Assembly: GCA_017303615.1 (NCBI GenBank)
Contig: JAFLCK010000016.1
Location: 1 to 64,000 of the forward strand
Direction of reading: 5' to 3'
DNA from: Obscuribacter phosphatis_A
GTDB taxonomy: Bacteria > Cyanobacteriota > Vampirovibrionia > Obscuribacterales > Obscuribacteraceae
Length of the DNA stretch: 64,000 nucleotides
Made by a program: the position numbers and the translations under genes. The notes under the pieces are model-generated. The model had not been told where the DNA came from, ran no database searches, and saw only the letters and a list, made by a program, of their open reading frames with translations. Positions 36,050 through 43,020 of this stretch are shown here, in pieces. Positions within the stretch are counted from its first letter, which is position 1. Each line of letters opens with the position of its first letter.

Positions 36050-37180
36050 ATGCCAAGAAATCTCATGAACTCTCTTGCCCCTAAAGCTGACCGGGAAATG
36101 CCAGAGCCCACCCTTAGACTTGTTCTTCAGGACTACAAGCGCTTTAGGAAAATCAAAGCAGAAACTTTGGACAAATATGAGTCTATGCTACTCCGTTGTT
36201 TGCCTGACTGGTTCGATAGAAACCTCAATGAAATCAGAAAGGATGAAATCCTTGACCGGCATGAAATGCTAAGCCGAAGGAATGGGCCGCGGGGCTCTGG
36301 TTCTGCTGAGGCTGATGCAGTGTTCCGTGTTTTTCGCGCAATCTATCGCTTCGCCGAGGGACGTTATGAGGATGAGTTTCTAGAGCCAGTTGTTAGGCGT
36401 AATCCGGTCAATGTCCTTAATGCCTGTAGAGCTTGGAATAAATCAAGAAGACGGGTGACCATGATTCCTAAGCACAAGATGAAAGCATGGTTCAAGGCAG
36501 TTCAAGCATATCGAAACGATTCGATTAGAGACTATCTAACCTTTATCTATCTCACCGGCTGCCGTCGGTCTGAAGCTGCCGCGCTCCAATGGAGTTGGAT
36601 TGACTTAGATATCGGCGTGGTGAATTTGCCGGGCGATGCAGTAAAGAACTCTTGCGACTTCTCCTTGCCGCTCTCTGGTTATTTATGGTTCATGCTCAAA
36701 GCAAGGAAAAACAGACCTGATGCCGACCCGGTTTGGGTGTTTCCAGGAGGCAAGAATGGGCATCATATTTCCAACCACCTGAAAATTACTGACAAAATTT
36801 TTGCCAAGACTGGAATTAATTGGTCAGTGCATGACCTCAGAAGGGGCTATGCAACGATTGCTAATAGCTGTGTTCATTCGGATCTCATTTTAAAGAGGCT
36901 CTTGAATCACAAGGTAGATGGCAGAGACGTTACTGCCGGGTATGTAATTTCTGACGTGGATTCGCTAAGGCAGCCGGTCGAAGCTATAGCGGCAAAGATT
37001 CTTGAATATTCGGGTTACAAGTTTGTTCCCTATTTTGGTTTGGTCGAAATAGAGAACTCTGCTCAGGCAGAGAGTCTTATTCATGAAGATGCGCTTTTGG
37101 CAGCGCTTCGCCGGTTGAATGTTGAGACCTTGCAAGAGATGACCAGTAGCAATGTAGCGAGCATATCTAGAGGTCGGTAG
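36050..37180 (+). CDS. Tyrosine recombinase, P4-integrase-like without arm domain
   Basis: A 376-aa protein from ATG 36050 with GGAG seven bases upstream (a TTG at 36035 is in frame). The active site is complete: Arg172 (TGCRRSEA), His261 and Arg264 (VHDLRRGYA), His287 (NHKVDG) and Tyr298. The catalytic half is clearly similar to the island's right-end integrase (WFKAV...DSIRDYLTF...TGCRRSEA against WYKAV...DSVRDMLLV...TGMRRGEA), but the N-terminal DUF4102 arm-binding domain is missing. It could be a second integrase of a merged element, or act on another site such as the adjacent hairpins. Confidence 0.88.
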   Translation: MPRNLMNSLAPKADREMPEPTLRLVLQDYKRFRKIKAETLDKYESMLLRCLPDWFDRNLNEIRKDEILDRHEMLSRRNGPRGSGSAEADAVFRVFRAIYRFAEGRYEDEFLEPVVRRNPVNVLNACRAWNKSRRRVTMIPKHKMKAWFKAVQAYRNDSIRDYLTFIYLTGCRRSEAAALQWSWIDLDIGVVNLPGDAVKNSCDFSLPLSGYLWFMLKARKNRPDADPVWVFPGGKNGHHISNHLKITDKIFAKTGINWSVHDLRRGYATIANSCVHSDLILKRLLNHKVDGRDVTAGYVISDVDSLRQPVEAIAAKILEYSGYKFVPYFGLVEIENSAQAESLIHEDALLAALRRLNVETLQEMTSSNVASISRGR

Positions 37181-37216
37181 CCTTACTTGTATTTGCTTCC
37201 AACGGGATTGAAGATA

Positions 37217-37417
37217 ATGACTAAAGAACAACGATATAGAACAGAGCTTATGAGCGCTCGACTGGTCCGGGCTCTAAGGGAAAAGCGGCTAGCCTCTGCC
37301 TTGCTCGATGATAGTAAGGACCAACCGGAGTTAGAAAGAAAGGTCTTTCTAGAGATGGCAAGGCTAGCCAGGATAGAGGCTGATTGCTATGAGGCAATTG
37401 GCGGCACCTATGGCTAA
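37217..37417 (+). CDS. Small hypothetical protein
   Basis: A 66-aa protein, strongly charged and helical (KEQRYRTELMSARLVRALREKRLASALLDD). It lies 36 bp after the recombinase gene on the same strand and is followed by a clear terminator, which supports it being the last gene of that unit. An upstream TTG (37187) is in frame; ATG 37217 is preferred. Size and charge would suit a small DNA-binding or accessory protein, but no family is recognised. Confidence 0.5.
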   Translation: MTKEQRYRTELMSARLVRALREKRLASALLDDSKDQPELERKVFLEMARLARIEADCYEAIGGTYG

Positions 37418-37454
37418 ATTATCCGAGAGCAAGTTCTGGACCTGAAGAAATGAA

Positions 37455-37487
37455 GAACCACAGGCGCAAAACTGTGGTTCCTCTTTT
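37455..37487 (+). terminator. Rho-independent terminator
   Basis: GAACCACAG/CTGTGGTTC is a perfect 9-bp stem with an 8-nt loop, followed by CTCTTTT. It ends the rightward recombinase/small-protein unit and faces the leftward gene that stops at 37492. Confidence 0.85.
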
Positions 37488-37491
37488 CTGG

Positions 37492-37809
37492 CTAGCCTTC
37501 AGACTTGCAAATAGCTTTCGCTGCATCGCCCCAAAAACTATCGGATTCTGGCTTGTAGAGCAGCTTCTGGGAATTGAGCCTATGCGCAAGATGGTTGATG
37601 GCTTCGCTCAGAGCGTCTATCGAAGCGTCTTGCGGCAAGTCATCGAGAAAGTCGTCGATAAGCTCATTAAGCGCGGCTCGATTTTTTTTGTATTCAGCGA
37701 GTTTTGGGCCTGGCGTGCGAATGAAGTTCATTCGTAACTTGCGGAGCCCTTCCGAAACGCCGTTAAAAACGTCGAATCGAATCGGCTCCAGTTCTGGGTT
37801 TTGATTCAT
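37492..37809 (-). CDS. Hypothetical protein, last gene of the replication cassette
   Basis: A 105-aa protein from ATG 37809, chosen for its strong GGAGG ribosome site and its ATGA overlap with the DUF3987 stop codon, which implies translational coupling. The protein is helical and acidic in the middle (ALNELIDDFLDDLPQDASIDALSEAINHL). No family is recognised. Its position suggests an accessory role in replication or copy control. Confidence 0.65.
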   Translation of the reverse strand: MNQNPELEPIRFDVFNGVSEGLRKLRMNFIRTPGPKLAEYKKNRAALNELIDDFLDDLPQDASIDALSEAINHLAHRLNSQKLLYKPESDSFWGDAAKAICKSEG

Positions 37810-39023
37810 TGGGTTGCCTCCTTGAGGTAGAATTGCTGATTGAATTCGCAAATAAGATCTTCTGCGATGAGCTTGCGAAGCGCGTTCTCTAGATCTGTTG
37901 CTCGCAAATTGTTTTTAAAAAGGCGATGCAAGGCGCTTCGCCGCTGGGGACCGTCTTTGAGGGCTGCGAGAATGCGCTCAGCGCGTGGGTCTCCAACGAC
38001 ACCGCCGAACAGGTAGGCGGCTGATTTTTCGGCGTAGGACCAGGCTGCGCGACCGGCTGCGAGGTGTTTTGGCTCGATGAACAGAGCCTTGTCAAGCAGT
38101 GCGTAAATCATCGAAATCCTCACTATTTGCGCCTCGGCGCGTGCGGTTATGACTCCGAAAACTCCGGGGCGATCGGCTGTTATTTGAAGATAATCACGCC
38201 GCCAAGCCGTTTCGGCTTCGGGGCTGAACGTGATGCGGCCAGCACTTTGCCCGAATTTAATCGCCGCCGCAAGCGATGCCGCAATTTTGTCGACTGCCGC
38301 TGCATCCATCGGAATGCTGATTGGGACAAGCTTTTCACGCTTGGCGCAGACCCATAAAATGCGATTTCCAAGCCCGTTCCAAATATCTGAAGTGCCAAGA
38401 AGCGCGTCCATCTCCATTTTCGTGACATGTCCGACGAAATTAATGTGAGCGCCGGTGGTCTTAATTTGGCAATTTTTGGTGAGAGGCTTTATCTCCCCCG
38501 CTTCCCAAGCCGTTCTTAGTACTGCGCTCAGAGTGGAGCCTTCGCGCTTCATCGCCGCCAAGCTGCCGCCGAACTCGCCGAGCAGCCCGAGGAGCCGCTT
38601 GTCCGAGACGCCCATATCGACCGGTTCGCCTTTCTTGAGCACATCGGAAGCGTCACGCACCGCGAAAATGATGCCTTCGCCCGATGAGAAGGGCCCGGGC
38701 GTAACGTGCAGAACTGGCAGCCCGCCAAGCTCCTGGGCCCTTTTAAAGATGCGCTCAACCGGCTGGGCCGAAGTTCCTTTCCGCGCACGGGCTGACTCGC
38801 CTACGATGGAAACGAAGAGCCGGGGCGGGTGGCGGGTGTCTCCGACGGGAAAGTACGACAAGGCGCCGAAGGAAGCCGCCGCAAAGGCAAGAGCCGTGAA
38901 CAGCACCGCCGCTTGGCTAGCCTCACTTTCCGCGCATGCGAGCGATACGACATCGCCCAACAGTCCGGTCAGCGCTGATTCCTCAAGGTGTGGAAATGCG
39001 CTCTCAAGCTGGTGTTGCGCCAT
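37806..39023 (-). CDS. DUF3987 protein (helicase/primase-associated)
   Basis: A 405-aa protein from ATG 39023, which overlaps the primase gene by 20 bp; the open frame extends further upstream but inside the primase gene. A P-loop-like segment RLFVSIVGESARARKGTS, LLGLLGEFGGSLAAMKREGSTLSAVLR and HINFVGHVTKMEMDALL are typical of DUF3987, often encoded beside P4-type primases in phages and islands and thought to work as the motor part of the initiator. The C-terminus looks like a winged helix (ILAALKDGPQRRSALHRLF). GC is high (63% in one 60-base sample). Confidence 0.75.
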   Translation of the reverse strand: MAQHQLESAFPHLEESALTGLLGDVVSLACAESEASQAAVLFTALAFAAASFGALSYFPVGDTRHPPRLFVSIVGESARARKGTSAQPVERIFKRAQELGGLPVLHVTPGPFSSGEGIIFAVRDASDVLKKGEPVDMGVSDKRLLGLLGEFGGSLAAMKREGSTLSAVLRTAWEAGEIKPLTKNCQIKTTGAHINFVGHVTKMEMDALLGTSDIWNGLGNRILWVCAKREKLVPISIPMDAAAVDKIAASLAAAIKFGQSAGRITFSPEAETAWRRDYLQITADRPGVFGVITARAEAQIVRISMIYALLDKALFIEPKHLAAGRAAWSYAEKSAAYLFGGVVGDPRAERILAALKDGPQRRSALHRLFKNNLRATDLENALRKLIAEDLICEFNQQFYLKEATQ

Positions 39024-40044
39024 ATAGGGCACCCCCGTTGACGAGGTCCAGCCAGTCAAGTCCCGGCAAAAATGGACACATTGAAAAAACTGAAACACCC
39101 GTGGTCTCTAGTCTTTGGGCGAGATGGAGAGCGGCTCGATTGCCCACTTTGTTGGCATCAGAGTCGCCGAAAATTAAGACCTCTCGCACCGTGGGCGGTA
39201 TCGCTAGGCGACCAAGCAGAGCCGCAGAGCCTGCGGCCCAGACTGGCAAGCCGGTTGCTGCATGCACGGCGAGGGACGTCTCGATGCCTTCGCCGATGGC
39301 CAGCTTGTCGCTTGGCTCCCCGAATCGAACTGCACCGCCGGCAGCAGCACCGGGTTCGATGACTCTTAGTTTCTTCGGCTCTAGATTCGGCAATTTGTGA
39401 CCAGTGGGCGTCAGGTAGATGAACCTTAGCCCTACCGGATTGCCTTCAATAGAATGAACCGTGAAAACCAAAGCAGGGTGCTTTCCTCGATTTCTTGGTT
39501 TACCGCCTTTGTCCGCCTCCCAGTATGCCAAGGCGCCGTGAATCCGAACGGTCTGAGGAATGCTGGCCAGAGGAATGCCGCGGGTTTGGGTCAAATAGAT
39601 CCAGCCCGGATCGCCCGGTTCAAGAGGTCGGCTCTCGTCCCAAATTTTGGCGAGCTTTCGCTTTGCTGACTCTTGATTCACGCCATCGCCGGTCTTCTTT
39701 TCTTGGCTAGCAGCTGGTCCGGATTCGCGGTTGGCTAACGATTCGCCACCCAGCGCGGCTGCCACTGCTTGCAGTGCCTCTTTTGAGGTCCAGCCGTTGG
39801 CAAGCTCTAGCAGGCGGAAGCCATCACCGGCGCCGCACGTATTGCAGAAGAAAGTGCCGCGGCCCTCTTTGTCGTCGAAGCGGAAGCGGTCTTTTCCGCC
39901 ACACGCCGGGCAAGGTCCGTGGGTCCGCGTCAGGTGTCTCTCGTCCACTCCAAATGATGACAAGAGCCACCGCCACTGGTAGCGCGCTTGCTGTCTGATA
40001 CGCTCGAAGGTAATCGGGGTTGCGATGGGCGGGTTAGTCAGCAT
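39004..40044 (-). CDS. P4-type primase (zinc ribbon plus Toprim)
   Basis: A 346-aa protein from ATG 40044, preceded by AGAGG. The N-terminal zinc ribbon CPACGGKDRFRFDD...FFCNTCGAGDGF matches the Prim_Zn_Ribbon of phage P4 alpha-like primases. The C-terminal half is a Toprim domain with the acidic switch LAIGEGIETSLA and the metal-binding IFGDSDANKVGNRAA. It would synthesise RNA primers for island replication. The helicase part found in P4 alpha is absent and may be supplied by the downstream DUF3987 product. Part of the leftward AlpA-primase-DUF3987 operon with overlapping ends. Confidence 0.92.
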   Translation of the reverse strand: MLTNPPIATPITFERIRQQARYQWRWLLSSFGVDERHLTRTHGPCPACGGKDRFRFDDKEGRGTFFCNTCGAGDGFRLLELANGWTSKEALQAVAAALGGESLANRESGPAASQEKKTGDGVNQESAKRKLAKIWDESRPLEPGDPGWIYLTQTRGIPLASIPQTVRIHGALAYWEADKGGKPRNRGKHPALVFTVHSIEGNPVGLRFIYLTPTGHKLPNLEPKKLRVIEPGAAAGGAVRFGEPSDKLAIGEGIETSLAVHAATGLPVWAAGSAALLGRLAIPPTVREVLIFGDSDANKVGNRAALHLAQRLETTGVSVFSMCPFLPGLDWLDLVNGGALYGATPA

Positions 40045-40255
40045 GGGGCACCTCTTGAACTTGAGGCTGGCTAGTGCTTTCCCTCTTGTTGGCATTCAGC
40101 CATTCCTCGACGTCGATCATCTGATATTTGACCGAAGCGCCAATCTTCACGAACTTCGGTCCGCCCCCGCGATACCGAAAATTTCGAAGAGTTCGGACAG
40201 GAATGTTCAGAACTGTGGCCAATTCCTCGTCGGTTAGTAGTTTTTTTTCACTCAT
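40034..40255 (-). CDS. AlpA/excisionase-like helix-turn-helix protein
   Basis: A 73-aa protein from ATG 40255. It contains a MerR-type winged HTH of the excisionase/AlpA class: LLTDEELATVLNIPVRTLRNFRYRGGGPKFVKIGASVKY then VEEWLNANKR (described in pieces). Such proteins control directionality of the integrase or activate its promoter. It is the first gene of the primase cassette and overlaps the primase start by 11 bp. Confidence 0.88.
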   Translation of the reverse strand: MSEKKLLTDEELATVLNIPVRTLRNFRYRGGGPKFVKIGASVKYQMIDVEEWLNANKRESTSQPQVQEVPHAD

Positions 40256-40429
40256 GCGTTGCGTACCCCTTTGTTTCACTAGGACGGCAACAGTTTGCGC
40301 CAAGACCCTTCGGAGAAATACCCCCCCTACTGCCAGGGGATTTCTCCGAGATTATCCAGTCGCGCCAATCTGCGTCGATTCTAAAATTTCACTCGACCTA
40401 TTTTTTTTCTTGTTTGTCCGAGGTCCGGA

Positions 40430-41386
40430 CTATCCTTTTTTCTTAATGCCGTAGGAGAGATAAAGTTCCAAATTCTTTCGCTCTGGAGCTCCAAGGAAAG
40501 AAAAGACTCTCTCGACAATCTGATAATAAATGCTTCCTGGGGAAGAGGTCGGCTTTATCCCATTTTTGCGGAAGTCTTTGGCGATAACATAGGCGACGCT
40601 CCCAAGTCCATGTTGTGTCAAGCGATTCTTCTGCTTTATCGATTCTTTTATGCCAGTGCTAAGAGCCTCAGTAATTTTGGACAGATATTTAAGTCTACTG
40701 GTCAGGTCAGTAATCCAATGCTCTGCAACTTGTCTGGTCTCTCTCTCGTTCTGCTCAAGCAAGGGCAAATCCCTGAGAATATCAGGCTCCATGGTCAGCG
40801 CGATTAGTCTTAGAGTGTAGTCGTCTAGATTGTCGGCAGACAGGGCTTGAATTGAATCTGTAAGAGCCTCGTTTATTTTCTCGGACACGCCTAAGATACG
40901 CTTCCTGTTGGTTGCATTAGTGCCGTCTCTGTATTCTGCCAGTTTCTCCTCTTTGCAGAGTTTGGCTGAAACTAGCAAGTCTCTGATTAAACCTTCTGCA
41001 CTCTTCTCGATCTTGGCCTTAGATGCGCCTTTGCGATTCTGCGCTTCCTTCTGCGCTTCCTTCTGCGCTTCCTTCTGCGCTTCCTTCTGCAGAATCTCTT
41101 CCAATGCTAGTTTCAAGCGCTCAAGTTCTGGGTCTGTTTCGCCTATGGGCTGATATGTCCTGCCCGCGCTTATTAGGTCCACTGCAAGCGGCTTGCCTTC
41201 GGCTGCAGGAATCTCCCCTGTAGAGCCTGGCTCGCTTTCTTCATTAGCATCGCTATTGGTGCCCTTTAATCCGCTCCGGTAAACCTTCTTCAGTGCTGAG
41301 AGAGTTGCCTTAGCTTCGGGAATGTTCTCAAGGCTCTTAATCGCTTGGTCGATCTGGTCTTCTTCCATGGGGCTACTCTGCCTCAT
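40430..41386 (-). CDS. Hypothetical island protein with KEAQ repeats
   Basis: Up to 318 aa (ATG 41386, overlapping the integrase stop by 14 bp; ATG 41368 gives 312 aa without overlap). The protein is helical and charged, with an acidic linker and a KEAQ tandem repeat at about 98-114. The C-terminal half (YTLRLIALTMEPDILRDLPLLEQ; SPGSIYYQIVERVFSFLG) is globular but unrecognised. It directly follows the integrase, so co-transcription is likely; a role in island regulation is possible but unproven. Confidence 0.65.
   Translation of the reverse strand: MRQSSPMEEDQIDQAIKSLENIPEAKATLSALKKVYRSGLKGTNSDANEESEPGSTGEIPAAEGKPLAVDLISAGRTYQPIGETDPELERLKLALEEILQKEAQKEAQKEAQKEAQNRKGASKAKIEKSAEGLIRDLLVSAKLCKEEKLAEYRDGTNATNRKRILGVSEKINEALTDSIQALSADNLDDYTLRLIALTMEPDILRDLPLLEQNERETRQVAEHWITDLTSRLKYLSKITEALSTGIKESIKQKNRLTQHGLGSVAYVIAKDFRKNGIKPTSSPGSIYYQIVERVFSFLGAPERKNLELYLSYGIKKKG
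41038..41091. repeat. 12-bp tandem repeat (KEAQ codons)
   Basis: About four units of TCTGCGCTTCCT on the plus strand encode the KEAQ repeat of the leftward hypothetical protein. The units are nearly identical in DNA, indicating recent slippage expansion. Confidence 0.85.
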
Positions 41387-42683
41387 TGCTGAGGGCTATG
41401 CCCATCAATGAAGCTAGTCTATCTGTTATCTTCTGTTGGTAGTGGCGCAGCTTCTCCGGGCTTACCGTGATATAGCTTTCAGTGATATCCGAGCCGCGCT
41501 TATGATTGGCCAGAATTTTTGACACTGCATAAGGTGCCTCTATAGACTGGGCGATTGATAGATATGTGCGTCTGAGGTCATGGGTGCTGAACTCTATCTT
41601 GGTGGCTTTAGTCACCTTGTTGATTGATGCCTTTGGCTCTCCAATGGGCTTACCAGGCACTCTACTCGGGAACACGAACGGGTTCAAGTCGTCCCTGTAA
41701 AGCTCTTTCTCCTCGAATAGGTTGACAAGGAAGTTGCTTAGGTACACTCTGTGGGGTTCATTGTTTTTTGTATCGGCCGGGCGAAGTTGGATAAACCCAC
41801 CCTTGAGGTTTATTTTGTCCCAGGTCAAATTTGAAGCTTCGCCCCTTCTCATGCCGGTAAACAGGCAGACCAAAAGCATGTCCCGTACGCTATCCGATTG
41901 CAGCTGCATGACAGCCTTATACCAACTGGCTAGGTCTCCGTCTTCTATTCGCCTATGCCGCCGCTTCTTCGCGTAGGCTTTTGGGAAGCCAGTGGCAAAT
42001 CCATCTGGCAAGCGAAGTTCTCTCTTATCTTCAGTTACATACTCATCTCGAGCAAATATGAGCATCGACCGTAGAACTCGCATTATCTGGTTCGAGTTCT
42101 CGGTCGCTCCCTCTGGATTGCTGCGAGGTCCCACAGCCTTCCCTAGCTCTCTTTGCCGTGCCTTAATCATGGGTCTGGTTATCCTGCATATCGGCAGGTC
42201 AAGCCAGTCGCTTAGTCCTCGCCTGAGAGCACTCTCGTAAACCTTGACTGTCTTGGGTCTAAGCTCTCGCACCTCTTTGTATTGAAGCCAGACCTCATTC
42301 AGTGTCGTCTGGTCGGCTTTGACGCTTCGCTTTTTCTCGTTAGCATCCAAACCCTCAGCAGAGTATCCCAGCAATTGCCTTGCCTTCTTACGGGCTTCCT
42401 CTGCGGTTATTTTGCCATGCTTTCCGAGCGTAAACCTGACGCTCTTCTTTTTCTCGGCGAGCCAATACTCACATATATAAGTCTTCGATGAAGCCGTAAC
42501 CCTGAGCCCGAAGCCAGGCAAATCGGCATCTCTGTATAGCTTCTGCCCCGATTCCTGATTGGGCAGAGCCTCGACTGAAGTTTTATTCAGACGAATTCTG
42601 TTTTGCTGGCCAGGAGATTGCTGGCCAGAAGAAAAATCGTTCAATTCGTTCAAGTCGTGCGATTCGTACATTCGTAGAGACAT
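41373..42683 (-). CDS. P4-type tyrosine integrase
   Basis: A 436-aa protein. The N-terminal DUF4102 arm-binding domain (KLYRDADLPGFGLRVTASSK, ARKKARQLL) is followed by a SAM-like core-binding domain and a catalytic domain with Arg279 (FTGMRRGEA), His368 and Arg371 (STHDLRRTY), His394 (NHKRGSD) and nucleophile Tyr404. All catalytic residues are present. The gene starts about 170 bp from the right att copy, as expected for the enzyme that integrated the island into tRNA-Pro. TTTTGTAGA repeats between its start and the att site are candidate arm sites and may also regulate it. Confidence 0.95.
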   Translation of the reverse strand: MSLRMYESHDLNELNDFSSGQQSPGQQNRIRLNKTSVEALPNQESGQKLYRDADLPGFGLRVTASSKTYICEYWLAEKKKSVRFTLGKHGKITAEEARKKARQLLGYSAEGLDANEKKRSVKADQTTLNEVWLQYKEVRELRPKTVKVYESALRRGLSDWLDLPICRITRPMIKARQRELGKAVGPRSNPEGATENSNQIMRVLRSMLIFARDEYVTEDKRELRLPDGFATGFPKAYAKKRRHRRIEDGDLASWYKAVMQLQSDSVRDMLLVCLFTGMRRGEASNLTWDKINLKGGFIQLRPADTKNNEPHRVYLSNFLVNLFEEKELYRDDLNPFVFPSRVPGKPIGEPKASINKVTKATKIEFSTHDLRRTYLSIAQSIEAPYAVSKILANHKRGSDITESYITVSPEKLRHYQQKITDRLASLMGIALSNEAE

Positions 42684-42851
42684 AACCTAACTTCTTCGTT
42701 CTCTATAGTATTTTGTAGATATTTTGTAGAGAGATGAAGGAGTAAAACAACGCAACCCACTGCTCTCTAGAGTCTCTAAAGTATGCCATGTATGGGGCTT
42801 TGGAGTAAAGTAGGGTAATACAAAGAAACCTGGATTTATAGGTAAAAACTA
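42684..42851. promoter_or_regulatory. Integrase upstream region with candidate arm sites
   Basis: TTTTGTAGA occurs at 42711-42719 and 42722-42730 in the same orientation, matching the left-end inverted repeat. TGTAGAGAG is also shared with the left end (28767 region). No gene is seen here. Confidence 0.5.
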
Positions 42852-42896
42852 CTTTGGGAGCAGTAGGTCGCAGGTTCAAATCCTGTCGTCCCGATA
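42852..42896 (+). repeat. Right attachment site (45-bp direct repeat)
   Basis: A perfect copy of the tRNA-Pro 3' half from the anticodon loop onward, without the 5' half, so it is not a functional tRNA. It marks the right boundary of the island. Confidence 0.93.
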
Positions 42897-42989
42897 CTTT
42901 TAGTTCGTGCTTAGTGCTTTGTATCAATTCTATTCAGAAAAGATTTGCTGCTGACTTTTGGTTCCGTATATTTTGGCTCGCCACGTCCC

Positions 42990-43020
42990 GAATTTTAACC
43001 GGTAGAGCCGGTTAGAATTC
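42990..43020 (-). terminator. Hairpin at the end of the TPR gene
   Basis: A 13-bp stem (one wobble; core TTAACCGG/CCGGTTAG) with a 5-nt loop includes the stop codon of the leftward TPR gene. It lacks a proper T-run, so termination strength is uncertain. Confidence 0.4.

Larger units (their letters stand above)
28685..42896. mobile_element. tRNA-Pro integrated island (satellite-like), 14.2 kb
   Basis: Seen directly: perfect 45-bp terminal repeats of the tRNA 3' half; an integrase just inside the right end; AlpA/excisionase-like, primase and DUF3987 genes; and strongly varying base composition (hand-counted 60-base samples give 63-67% GC in the primase/DUF3987 genes and 37-47% in the PIN gene). 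Tyrosine integrase with tRNA targeting plus a P4-type primase is the known core of P4-like phage satellites and related islands. No structural, packaging or conjugation genes were recognised, so transfer would need a helper. Excision should yield a circle of about 14,167 bp. Confidence 0.9.

Noticed and set aside
38455..39027. 190-aa frame opposite the DUF3987 gene
   Set aside because: Antisense shadow caused by the high GC of the cassette; no start signal or domain.
42703..42927. Open frame with QDLNLRPTAPK-like translation at the right island end
   Set aside because: It is the reverse translation of the tRNA-Pro 3' half repeat, a common spurious protein pattern, and it has no ribosome site.
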